This document shows, one piece after another, positions 23,511 through 34,252 of a stretch of 64,000 bases of DNA. The first letter of the stretch is position 1. The number at the start of each line of letters is the position of its first letter. Under the pieces are notes generated by a model that saw nothing but the letters and a program-made list of their open reading frames with translations, was not told the DNA's origin and made no database searches. Source of the stretch: Patella vulgata (taxonomy: Eukaryota; Mollusca; Gastropoda; Patellidae); NCBI RefSeq assembly GCF_932274485.2, contig NC_065879.2, positions 20,076,591 through 20,140,590 on the forward strand, read 5' to 3'. A program made the translations under genes and the position numbers.

Positions 23511-24539
23511 TAATGCTTTCCCATACTTGATAAACTCATTAATAATTCATATAAGTTTAATATTTATTAACGGATCGTACAAGTCTTTACAATTAGATGT
23601 TGGTTGAAGCGTGTCTGTCAGAAGAGTGAGATATACAAGATAAGTGGACCCCAGGTCACATGTTAAACAGATTAATTACCACCCGAGTAACTCATTATAC
23701 TACGTATGAGTAATATTATGTCATCCGAGTAACTCATTATACTAGGAGTGACAATATACATATATGTATTATGACAAATTGTATCAATCGCATTTAATAA
23801 TTGAACTGGAATATACAGGTCACAATTCTATGGAATACAATTACAGCTTATTACTGGGTTACGTTTCAACTAGACCCCTCTAGTCATTATAAAGCAATGA
23901 TAAAATATGAAAATATATACATGTAATCTTTATACGTCCCCTGTGTGTGTGTGTGTGTGCGTTTGTATATGGTGTATATCGAGGACACACATCTGAATAC
24001 ACACCTACTAATCGTGGACCTGTGTCAACCGAGGACGTCGATCTGAGGTGTTCCACGTTGGGCGGTATTCTACAGTTAGGGTGTATCTTTCATGTGTGTG
24101 ATATGAAAAGGGAAAATATGATTGTGTGTATCAAGTCCGCGGTTAGTGTTTATTGGACAGCGAGTGTATCAAGTCCTCAGTAAACCGATTTCTACCATAC
24201 ACATCATATATGATCACGTGGGAGAAATAAGTTCTTATTTCTGCCATATCTAAACTTAATAATGGTTTTCAACCCCTACGATATTAAAAATCTAGCCATC
24301 TATGTCATTATATTACTTCTGACTGAAATTTCGAAATTTTTACCTGGCTTAACATGTAAGATTATTGCCGAAAAAATAAGGATAAAATAATAATCAACAA
24401 TTGAAATATTAATAAGTCGCGCAATTTCAAGTAGTGGCACTTATTAGGGCGTATTAAGCTAGTTACAATTGTCTTATATAATATGTAGGTATTACTGGGC
24501 AATTTTTGCCTTGCGGATGTACTACAGATAGAAATTGAT
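23511..24539. other. Gene-free stretch with GT microsatellite
   Basis: (TG)n at 23942-23959. Paired imperfect copies of GAGTAACTCATTATACTA lie near 23684 and 23727. No gene. Confidence 0.45.
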
Positions 24540-25270
24540 GAGCCTCAGGAGGCGTCGGGAACAGGTTTTCCGGTGTCCCAGGGGAGCTCCCGGGGCATCG
24601 CAAGTCGTGTGGGCCCATCGGGAGGCCGCAGGAGAAGTGCGAAAAGTTTCAATGCTTGCATTGTCAGGAAAACAGGCCGGGGGTGCATCCCTAGTGCTTT
24701 CCAGATCCACAAGGAATCTCTGGGGATGCTACCCTGGAACTTCCGTGAAATATTTGTTTCCCCGGGGCATCATCGAAGTATCGGCGATGTCTTGCTGAAT
24801 TATCGGGGGAATTTATTAGAGGATATTTAAATCGGGGATGCCTCGGGGGGAAAAAGGATTTCGCGGAAGTTTCAGGGAAGCATCCCCGTCGGGAAGACCT
24901 CAACACAAGCTTTGAAATTTTTTCGCAGCTATCTCGAGGCCTCTCGACGGTTTCATATGACTCGCGACGACTCCGAAGCTTCCCCGATGCATCACCGAAG
25001 CATCGACGGTGTGTCTTGCTGACTTATAAGGGGACCTTTGAGGATATTTGAAGTAAAATATTTCGCTGAAGCTTCACTACTTCAGGGAAGCATCTTCGGG
25101 GCTTCCCCTTGGAAACGTCAGGAAAACATTGGAAAAGATTTCAATGCAAGTTCTCCTGAGGCCACCTGATGGTTCCTCATGGCCCACGACGAGCCCGAAG
25201 CTTCCCCTGTACACCGGGGAACCTGTTCCCGGTGCCTACCGGGGATCATCAATTCCCATCGGTAGTATAT
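24540..25270. repeat. GC-rich degenerate tandem repeat, unit about 225 bp, about three copies
   Basis: Landmarks recur at fixed spacing. GTCTTGCTGAATTAT (about 24789) and GTCTTGCTGACTTAT (about 25012) are each followed by GAGGATATTT. TTTGAAATTTTTTCGCAG (about 24912) and ATTTCAATGCAAGTTCTC (about 25138) are each followed by a GAGGCC segment and GAAGCTTCCCC. Small motifs such as GAAGCATC and CCGGGG recur throughout. Base composition differs sharply from the AT-rich surroundings. Frames across it (24535-24830 on +, 24522-24906 on -) are taken as by-products. Confidence 0.7.
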
Positions 25271-25434
25271 GCAAAAAATGCCCAGTAGGACCTAGGCATA
25301 AGTGCCGCCGATATGCCACCACGCAAGAGACTGAGATCTCCAGACATAAATATTCACCCGATGATGTTGATGGTTCCACATGGCCCACACACCTTTGGTT
25401 AGGTGGCCATTTACACTGTGGAAACTCTTTATCC

Positions 25435-25675
25435 AGATTTCTGGCGTGGTTCCCCCCTCGTCAGTGATGCTGGACCGAGGTCCTGTGTACATATTGGCGT
25501 GCACGTAAAAGATCCCTTCACAGTTGGAATTCGATATAAGAGTAGGCCGTAATGCCGCTGTCCGGGCAAAATTTCCCTCATAGCACACTGTATGGCGTAT
25601 ACCCGTCTTCATTAGCCTAGTTAGGAGCAGAACAGTAGGACGTGAAACCCCATTTCATTTCATTTCAAGATATAC
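25435..25675 (+). repeat. SINE A, 5'-truncated
   Basis: Runs from TTCTGGCGTGGTTCCCCC through ACGTAAAAGATCCCTTCACA and TCATAGCACACTGTATGGCG to GACGTGAAACCCCATTTCA with an ATTTC tail. The tRNA-like head is lost. Confidence 0.85.
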
Positions 25676-26712
25676 TAGATCCCGCTGCATGCCCTTTGCA
25701 TACTACAGGAAATGGCTGCTGGTTAAGGACGATCCCACGCTTAACTTAAAGTGCACATAAGATGGGCTTGGAAACTTTTGGATATGTGTAGCCAATGGTT
25801 ACTATATCAACTTTACGGCAAGTTCACACCAATCTGATAGATTGAAATTAATTCAGTTATCTTCACTCAAAGTCGTAAAAATAGACCTCCCTTAAAAACG
25901 ACTTTGCCAATTATCGAAAACACTCTTAATCCCCTCAGACGCCAGTGACGTCACAGTGACCGAATGCATATTCGGAATGTTTATTCCTTAATTACCTATA
26001 TACAACCGGTGTGTTTACTCATTAACGCCTGACTAGTTCCTTAATCCCCCTTAGTTCCTTAATTAAATAAAACAATTGACTAAGGAATTATCGGTTTTGT
26101 AATTCATTTTAATTTATGATTCAATTTAGAATTTGTTTCTCATGACAGGAATTTCAATACCCACTAACATCGTGTGCAGTCCAATTGATTAGAGATACAT
26201 TTTCGTCAAAAGAGTATTGTAATTCTAATTTCCGCGAGTAAAAAAGTACAGTGTTAAAAAGATGTGGTCATGCAAATTGTATCATAAAAGTCAAACATGA
26301 TTGAAAAGCGATTTGTAAATGACGATCCGTTATCATCGTACGACGGATTTGACTTCATTACTCTGAAATGGACCGTAAAAATGAAATGCGAAAAAATATC
26401 TCAATATACAGTACAAATAAATTTTGAGGGTAATCATCTAAATGGAATAACAGACAGATTGAGAAGTGTCATCTAACTATCTTTGTGTATTGATAATAAT
26501 ATGACAAGTAGTGTCGTTAATATCTGTCATTAATTAATCAATGCGACTAAACTTATACAGACTTGGGGGGGGGGGGGGTCATTAATTAATTTACATCTCG
26601 GTGTTAGCAGTGATTGTTAGTGGGATTAAGAATGCTGATTAGGTAATTATCTTTTTTACGCCGCCAGATCAAAGACATCACTCTAGGTGAAATGTGTGCG
26701 TAGTACCCACAA
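25676..26712. other. Gene-free stretch with fold-back-arm relic
   Basis: About 25778-25865 (GTAGCCAATGGTTACTATAT then CAACTTTACGGCAAGTTC) matches the stem sequence at 30137-30195. Poly-G run at about 26563-26577. No gene. Confidence 0.55.
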
Positions 26713-27433
26713 ATGAACTAATGGTAGAATCGTACACACACATATTAATTGTATAAAATAATTAAGTTTTACTAATAAGTTTGTTTAAAATTACTATATA
26801 CCCAATAATTATTGCTCACCGGTGGGTTTTTTTGTAATCAAGTGGCCTCGTATTATTTGTTGATTGGCGTTTAAACAATATTTAAGTGATGGATGGATTA
26901 ACGTTTTTGATACGATTAGGTTATAATGTCTAACATCGGTTATCTTCTTTATAATAAAAGTATATATTTTACAATTGCATTGACAGTTTAATCACTCACC
27001 AAACGGCACCAGGAACTCCACGAATGATCCCGTGCAATTTTCGCGGCGAAGTTTAACCTCATTTACGACACCCGTATGAACTAATGGTAGAATCATACAC
27101 ACACACACACACACACTCACACATTAAATGTATAAAATAATTAAGTTTTTTTAAAATTACTATATACCCAATAATTATTGCTCACCGGTGTTTTTGTAAT
27201 CAAGTAGCCTCGTATTATTTGTTGATTGGCGTTTAAACAACATTTAATTGATGGATGGATTAACGTTTTTGATACGATTAGGTTATAATGTCTAACATCG
27301 GTTATCTTCTTTATAATAAAAGTATTTCACAATTGCATTGACAGTTTAATCACTCACCAAACGGCACCAGGAACTCCACGAATGACCCCGTGCAATTTTC
27401 GCGGCGAAGTTTAACCTCATTTACTACACCCGT
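26713..27433 (+). repeat. 363-bp tandem direct duplication
   Basis: Unit 1 starts ATGAACTAATGGTAGAATC at 26713, unit 2 at 27076. The copies differ mainly by a longer CA run and short deletions in unit 2 (358 bp). Both end near ACACCCGTA. No coding signal is seen (27390-27584 is a short chance frame). Confidence 0.92.
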
Positions 27434-28255
27434 AGTACATGATAATAAGATACCAAGCGTTGATTGGCAGAGAAATGAGTGCGATCTATTGTACATGTTT
27501 TGCATAGTCATCGGACAATTCCATATTCATTGTAGTTGTTCTTTATGTATAGAAATGGTTATTATTATTATATATAGCGAATAATGAATATATCGACAAA
27601 TGACTGGCACCATTTGTATTTCTGTACTTAAGTTTGGGATATCAAGTATTACGGGGTTATCCAAATTACCGGTAAATGCGCTAATTTCTTGAGACATCTT
27701 TATTTGGCACGTGACCTATTTAAAAAAAAGGCAGCTTAAATTGATCTACGGCATGATACGGCATTTTAAATTCACTCTAAAATATTCCAATCACAAATGT
27801 CTAATCTATACCAATGAAAGACGATAATTCGGTGATTATGATTAGGCCAGTCACGTGGTAATTGGACCGCCAATAGACGCTTGTCCAGTTGCCGTGTGTA
27901 TTGATAGTGCTATATTGTACAGACAGTGAGATATTGTATAGATAATGTATATCCTATGTGTAGTGCCTGTGACGTCACCAGCCAATCAACCGGATTAAGG
28001 TCGTAATTGAAAAATCTAAAAGCGTTTTGGCGTGTCGGATACTTAAACATTAACAGCGGACTTAATTTAAATCAGATTGGTGTGAACTTATCGTAAAGTT
28101 GATATAGTAACCATGGGCTATACATAGATGCAATTTAGATTTTTGATCTTACGTGGTCTTTAACTTAAAAATAACTTAAAAATTAAGTTAAAATCTTAAA
28201 TGTTTAAGTTAGAGATGCCTTCCAATGTACAAACTGTATGATGTGATGATATATA

Positions 28256-29782
28256 CTATTCAAAAAAAGTAGGGGATATTTGATTTTTAAGTGTTATTAA
28301 AGTCACCTAATGAAACTGACGAAGAAACAAATGACAAAATGAAATGAAGTTCACATTCATCGATTTATTCCAAATGATCGTTAGACTAAGTAAGGCACAG
28401 ACTGACCATTATAAGGGTAAAATGATACCCGGGGTCAAACAGCAAAGTTACCACAGCATCACAACCAAGTCAGTAACGGGTAAATCCTCCTCTGTTTGCC
28501 AAACAAGCATTGATCCGACGTGGCATACTCCTAATGAGACGTCTAAGGTCATTTTGGTCCAGATTGTCCCATTCCTGTTGCAACGCAGCAGCCAGTTCTT
28601 GGACATTGGCAGGACGTTGTTGACGTTGACGTAACCTCTGTCCAAGCATGTCCCAGACATGCTCGATGGGGGAGAGGTCGGGACTCAGTGCTGGCCAAGG
28701 TAATGTTTTGATGTTCTGTTGTTGGAGGTAACCTGTAACGATCCTGGCCCTGTGACATCTTGCGTTGTCATCCTGGAAGATGAAACGGCGGCCATGACGT
28801 CGTGCGAACGGCGCAACATGGACTGCCAAGATGTTGTCCCGGTAGTACTGGCCTGTAACACGCCCTGCAACAACATGTAAAGCCGTTCTTCCAGCAACAG
28901 TGATGCCTCCCCACACCATAACAGAACCACCCCCAAATCGATCATGTCTGATGACGTTAACGTCTTGGAAGCGCTCGTTTCGACGACGCCACACCCTCCT
29001 ACGTCTGTCCAAAAAATCAACAGTGAACCTTGACTCATCTGAAAACATCACATTGCTCCAGCGTCGATTATCCCAGTGTTGACGATCCCTACACCAACGA
29101 CGTCTTGCCTGAATGTGATGATCTCTCAAACAAGGGATCACGCGAGGACGTCGGGCGCGAAGGTGACCCCTATGCAGTCGATTCCGAATCGTCTGGCCAC
29201 TCACTCTCACACCAGTGTCTGTTTGAAGACGAGCGCTGATCTGATTTGCTGTGATGACACGATTTCTCAAGGCCAAGGTACGGATAAATCGATCCTGGGC
29301 TTGAGTTGTCGCCCTTGGTCGACCTGAGCGTGGTCTGTCCTGTACAGATTGTGTATCACGGTATCTGGACCATAGCCTGCTTATGACAGACTGAGAAACA
29401 TTCATCGTCCGCGCCACAACCGCCTGTGTTGTGCCGATCTGTAGCATGCCAAGGGCACGTAACCTTTCATTTTGGGTAAGCCGACGCATATCAAAATTTG
29501 TTTTCTGGTCACTAAAACAATTAAACTGATGTTTCCACCCTGGAATTCAATGCCACAATGACTGTAACATTCAAAGTCAGAGTCGTGCAAATCTTGGGTT
29601 GGACCCCAATGATGATCCCAAGCATCACCTGCATTCCATGCGGTAGCTATTGGTGCGTTTGGGCGTCACATGTAACTGGAAATGTTTTTTCTGTTAGGTT
29701 CTATAGTGACTTTTTTCGTAGTCATTTGCATATTTTAGTATTATGCCCCCAAAATCAAATATCCCCTACTTTTTTTGAATAG
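28256..29782 (-). mobile_element. Tc1/mariner element, copy 2 (1527 bp, apparently intact)
   Basis: TA duplication at 28254-28255 and 29783-29784. Terminal inverted repeats of 32 bp starting CTATTCAAAAAAAGTAGG. Carries a full transposase on -. It inserted into a TA within GATGATATATTTGGGC in the left fold-back arm, so it postdates that element. Confidence 0.95.
28470..29489 (-). CDS. Tc1/mariner DD34E transposase, full length
   Basis: The 339-aa protein begins MRRLTQNERLRALGMLQIG. N-terminal HTH pair: VVARTMNVSQSVISRLWSRY, then TTQAQDRFIRTLALRNR and VSGQTIRNRLHRGHLRARRP. Catalytic triad: D in FSDESRF, the second D of QDDNARCH, and E in SPIEHVWD, with 34 residues between the second D and E. 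GGGSVMVWGG is present. No internal stop. Length matches the usual 340 aa of the family. Known role: cut-and-paste transposition at TA dinucleotides. Whether it is expressed cannot be told. Confidence 0.95.
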   Translation of the reverse strand: MRRLTQNERLRALGMLQIGTTQAVVARTMNVSQSVISRLWSRYRDTQSVQDRPRSGRPRATTQAQDRFIRTLALRNRVITANQISARLQTDTGVRVSGQTIRNRLHRGHLRARRPRVIPCLRDHHIQARRRWCRDRQHWDNRRWSNVMFSDESRFTVDFLDRRRRVWRRRNERFQDVNVIRHDRFGGGSVMVWGGITVAGRTALHVVAGRVTGQYYRDNILAVHVAPFARRHGRRFIFQDDNARCHRARIVTGYLQQQNIKTLPWPALSPDLSPIEHVWDMLGQRLRQRQQRPANVQELAAALQQEWDNLDQNDLRRLIRSMPRRINACLANRGGFTRY

Positions 29783-29784
29783 TA

Positions 29785-29990
29785 TATTTGGGCTAAAAAC
29801 ATATTCCAACAAATTAATCCCGAATACAATATTTTGAAAGGGATTTGAGTCAAATTTTTGATAGATTAATTAGTTGGAATATGTGATGATATATTTGGGC
29901 TAAAAACATATTCCAACTAATTAATCCCGAATACAATATTTTGAAAGGGATTTGAGTCAAATTTTTGATAGATTAATTAGTTGGAATATG
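29785..29990. repeat. 105-bp direct duplication at the fold-back centre
   Basis: TTTGGGCTAAAAACATATTC ... GATTAATTAGTTGGAATATG occurs at about 29787 and again at about 29892. The second copy runs straight into the inverted arm (GTTTTTAGCCCAAATATATC). Confidence 0.85.
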
Positions 29991-30782
29991 TTTTTAGCCC
30001 AAATATATCATCACATCATACAGTTTGTACATTGGAAGGCATCTCTAACTTAAACATTTAAGATTTTAACTTAATTTTTAAGTTATTTTTAAGTTAAAGA
30101 CCACGTAAGATCAAAAATCTAAATTGCATCTATGTATAGCCCATGGTTACTATATCAACTTTACGACAAGTTCACACCAATCTGATTAAAATTAAGTCCG
30201 CTGTTAATGTTTAAGTATCCGACACGCCAAAACGCTTTTCGATTTTTCAATTACGACCTTAATCCGGTTGATTGGCTGGTGACGTCACAGGCACTACACA
30301 TAGGATATACATTATCTATACAATATCTCACTGTCTGTACAATATAGCACTATCAATACACACGGCAACTGGACAAGCGTCTATTGACGGTCCAATTACC
30401 ACGTGACTGGCCGAATCATAATCACCGAATTATCGTCTTTCATTGGTATAGATTAGACATTTGTGATTGGAATATTTTAGAGTGAATTTAAAATGTCGTA
30501 TCATGCCGTAGATCAATTTAAGCTGCCTTTTTTTTAAAAATAGGTCACGTGTCAAATGAAGATGTCTCAAGAAATTAGCGCATTTACCGGTAATTTGGAT
30601 AACCCCGTAATACTTGATATCCCAAACTTAAGTACAGAAATACAAATTTTACACAAATATCATTGTATTACAGACAGCGAAAAATAACATCAGCTGTTAT
30701 AAAATGAACACTGAAGCCACCAAATACAAAATTGATCTTGGAATTATTTTAACTTATAAGTCAATACAACACAATAATTTTT

Positions 30783-32300
30783 ATACGCCCACATGGAAAT
30801 GTGGTCGTATATTGCCGTCGCCCCCGTCCGTCCGTCCGTCGTCTACAATTTCTTGTGAACACTCTACAGACTACATTTATATGATTGTTTTGAAATTGAT
30901 ATATGTTGTTTGCATAAGTGAGATGAAGAAGCCTATTTAATTTCAATAACTTCCGTTAATTTCTTATGGAGTTATGGCCCTTGTTTCACTTTGTTGCACC
31001 TTGTGAACGCTCTAACGACAAAAATTATCAACCGATCTGTATGAAATTTATATGCATCATTTAAATTAGTAACACAAAGACGCCTATTGAATTTCAGCAA
31101 TTTCCGTTAATTATGTCTAGAGTTATGGCCCTTGTTTCACTTTGTTGAATCTTGTGAACGTTCTAATGACAACAGTTATTATCCGATCTGTTTGAAATTG
31201 ATATGCATAATTTAAATTAGTGAAATGAAGAAGCCTATTGAATTTCAGCAATTCCCGTTAATTTCTTCTGGAGTTATGGCCCTTGTTTCACTTTGTTGCA
31301 CCTTGTGAACGCTCTAACGACAAAAGTTATCAACCGATCTGTATGACATTTATATGCATCATTTGAATTAGTAAAACAAAGAAGCCTATTTAATTTCAGC
31401 AATTTCTGTTAATTACGTTTAGAGTTATGACCCTTGTTTCACTTTGTTGAATCTTGTGAACGCTCTAATGACAACAGTTATCATCCGATTTGTTTGAAAT
31501 TGATATGTATCATTTAAATTAGTGTAACGAAGAAGCCTATTGAATTTCAGCAATTGCCGACTAATTAATCCCGAATACAATATTTTATACAATGAAAGCA
31601 GTTATCATCCGATCTGTTTGAAATTGATATGCATCATTTAAATTAGTGAAACGAAGAAGCCTATTGAATTTCAGCAATTTCCGTTAATTACGCCGTGAGT
31701 TATGGCCCTTGTTTCACTTTGTTGTACCTTGTAAATGCTCTAACTAACGACAAAAGTTATTATCCGATCTGTATGAAATTTATATGTATCATTTAAAGTA
31801 GTAAAACGAACAAGCCTATTGAGTTTCAGCAAATTTCCGTTAATTACATCTAGAGTTATGGCCCTTGTTTAACTTTGTTGAATCTTGTGAATGCTTGAAC
31901 GACAAAAGTTATCACCTAATCGGTATGAAATTCATATGCATCAATTAAATTAGTGAAATGAAGACGCCCATTGAATGTCAGCAATTTCCGTCAATTATGT
32001 CTAGAGTTATGGCCCTTGATTTACTTTGTTGAACGTTGTGAACGCTCTAACGACAAAAGTTATCATCCAATCTGTATGAAATTTACATGCATTATTTGAA
32101 TTAGTAAAACGAAAAAGCCTGTCGAATTCCAGAGTTACGACCCTTGTTTTAGTGTTTAGAACCTTGTGAACCCTTAAACGACGAAAATTATAATGTCACC
32201 TGTATGAAATTCTCTGTTAAATTCCCCTAATTACCTACAAAAGAATAAATATGTGACAACCCTTGTCGACTACCGGACGATTTAGCTGCTGTGGGCGTAT
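30783..32300. repeat. Array of 151-bp tandem units bounded by ATACGCCCACA inverted ends
   Basis: GTTATGGCCCTTGTTTCACT-type landmarks sit at 30971, 31122, 31273, 31424, 31699, 31855, 32006 and 32134 (degenerate), mostly 151 bp apart. One unit near 31570-31690 is altered and contains the string TAATCCCGAATACAATATTT, also found in the fold-back centre. The block starts with ATACGCCCACA (30783) and ends with its inverse TGTGGGCGTAT (32290-32300), as in a non-autonomous element carrying core repeats. Similar repeat-bearing elements are known in molluscs; I cannot assign a family name. Confidence 0.8.
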
Positions 32301-32344
32301 GTTTTGTTGCCTGTATATATGTATGTATGTATGTATGTGTGTGT

Positions 32345-33840
32345 GTCTGTGGGTCGCCTATAGGGCGCAATTCTTACACGATTTTCTTCAAACTTTGTAT
32401 ACTTATTCCTTACACCCCCAGGGACAGAGCCACGCCCAATTCTTGTATTTGTTTGTTTTTCGTCTACAGGCCACATTTCTTAACATATCATCTTGAAACT
32501 TTGCATATTTATTCTTTGTACCCTAAGGAACATCCCTATAGTTTGGGGTACATGCCAAACCCACAGGGACAGTGCCACGCCCATTTTCTCTTTGTGTGTC
32601 TGTATGTCGCCTACAGCCCATAATTCTTAATCGATCGTCTTGAAAACTGGTTTTATACTTATTCCCTATACCCTAAGGCTGACCTCTATTATTCTTGGTG
32701 CATGTCTGACCCCCCTTGGTCAGAGCCACGCCCAATGTTTGTGTGCCTACAGGCCGCAATTGTTAACAGATCCTTCTGAAACCTTGCATACCTATTCCTT
32801 ATACCCTAAGGACGACCCCTATTGTTTTTGGTGATTGCTCAACCCCTAGGGGCAGAGCCATACCCATGTTTTCTTAATGGATATGTATTCCTTATAGCCT
32901 AAGGAAGACAACTGCATGTCCCGACCCCTAGGGGCAGAGCCACGCCCAATTTATGTGTTTGTCGTTTACAGGCCGCAATTCTGAATGAATCAGCTTGGTA
33001 CTTGGCATATGTATTCCTTATAGCCTAAGGGATTCAACTATTGATTTTGCTGAATGTCCCGACCCCCAGGGGCAGAGTCACGCCCACTTTTGCCATTAGT
33101 GCCTGAAAGCCACAATTCTGAATGAATTATCTTGGTATACTTATTCCTTATACTCTAAGGACGACACTATTGATGTTGATGTACAACACCCTACTCCAAC
33201 CCCCCCCCCCCTCCAACCCCACCCCCTGCCCTTTCGGCTGTGCCACACCCACTTTTTGTTGATATTTTGTCTGTAAATGATATACAGATTGCAATTCTTA
33301 ACAGATTTCGATCCAATTTAAAATAGGGTTGTACCTATATATATTGGTCCATGTCCAACCCCGAGGGCCAGAGCCACGCCCAATTTTTGTGTTTTTTTGT
33401 TTACAGACTGGAATTCTAAATGGATTATCTTGAAACTTGGCATATTTATTCCTTATTCTGTAAGGATAGCAACTATTTATTTTGGTGCATGTCCCACCCC
33501 CACCCCCCGGGTCGTGGTACCTTACCCACTTTTTTGTTAGTTTTTATCGGTAAATACTCTACAGGTTGCAATAATTAACATATTTTGTTCAAATTGAGCA
33601 TATCAATCAATAACAGGGTGGTACCTATTTATATGTATATTGTTCCATATCCAACCCCCAGGGGCAGAGCCACGCCCAAATTTTGTATTTATCGTCTACA
33701 GGCTGCAATTCTGAATGGATCATCTTGGAACTTTGCATATTTATTCCTTATGCCGTAAGGACAGCAACTATTTATTTTGGTGCATGCCCTGACCCCTGGG
33801 GCAGTGTCACACTCACTTTTTTGTTAATATTTTGTCTGAA
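32345..33840 (+). repeat. Degenerate tandem array, unit about 145 bp, about 11 copies
   Basis: Landmark GCCACGCCCA (or variants) at 32429, 32574, 32725, 32857, 32939, 33077, 33242, 33373, 33520, 33669 and 33806. Each unit also has a CTACAGGCCGCAATTCT block, CTTGGAACTTTGCATAT and TTCCTTATACCCTAAGGA. It follows directly on the 151-bp array after a short TATG-repeat tract (32318-32345). Frames here (for example 32291-32623) are not genes. Confidence 0.85.
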
Positions 33841-33951
33841 AATTTTGCAAAACAAACCCAACGCCTAGCCTTATTTGCCTCTTGTCGTATTACAGCCATT
33901 TTGTATGTCATTCTCTTCATTTAAAAAAAGTACCATATCAATCAAAGCAGG

Positions 33952-34061
33952 AATGTGGACATATCTTGCAGCGTTAGCGATGCTTTCGTTATCAGTTATG
34001 TCCGGTGAAATATGCGGACAGCCCAAATTGATCGACAATCATTTGCGCCTGCTTAGTCTGT
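33952..34061 (+). CDS. Possible signal-peptide exon (weak)
   Basis: The ATG opens MWTYLAALAMLSLSVMSG then EICGQPKLIDNHLRLLSLC, a plausible signal peptide and short two-cysteine tail, ending at TGC|GTATTG. A 73-bp interval with intron features ends at TTGTATTTTCAG (about 34136); joining there adds RRKQ and a stop. This could be a tiny secreted peptide, a leader exon, or chance. No family is recognised. Confidence 0.22.
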
Positions 34062-34252
34062 GCGTATTGTTTTTATTATTATTATTTTGTTGTTTGTTAA
34101 TAAGCCATTTCAATTACTTCCGCATTGTATTTTCAGAGACGTAAACAATGAGATTCATGAAATTGCAATACAATATCTTCCATCTACACAGACATTTTGA
34201 TAAACATTTTTACCCTTTTCTTCATAGGTATAATTATTAATAAAAAAATAAA

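Larger units (their letters stand above)
27612..30647. mobile_element. Long fold-back (palindromic) element split by a Tc1 insertion
   Basis: Arms 27612-28255 and about 30000-30647 are inverted copies over about 640 bp, both starting from the outside ATTTGTATTTCTGTACTTAA. Removing the 1529 bp of Tc1 and its TA duplication gives an element of about 1.5 kb. The centre (29785-29990) has a 105-bp direct duplication of a segment that is itself palindromic (TTTGGGCTAAAAACATATTC ... its inverse). No coding capacity apart from the inserted transposase. No target duplication could be assigned. Confidence 0.8.

Noticed and set aside
24535-24906. Open frames on both strands in the GC-rich island
   Set aside because: Explained by low stop-codon density in GC-rich tandem repeats; no domain or splice support.
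32291-33868. Several 60-110 codon frames as genes
   Set aside because: All lie in the 145-bp degenerate tandem array and repeat with its period.
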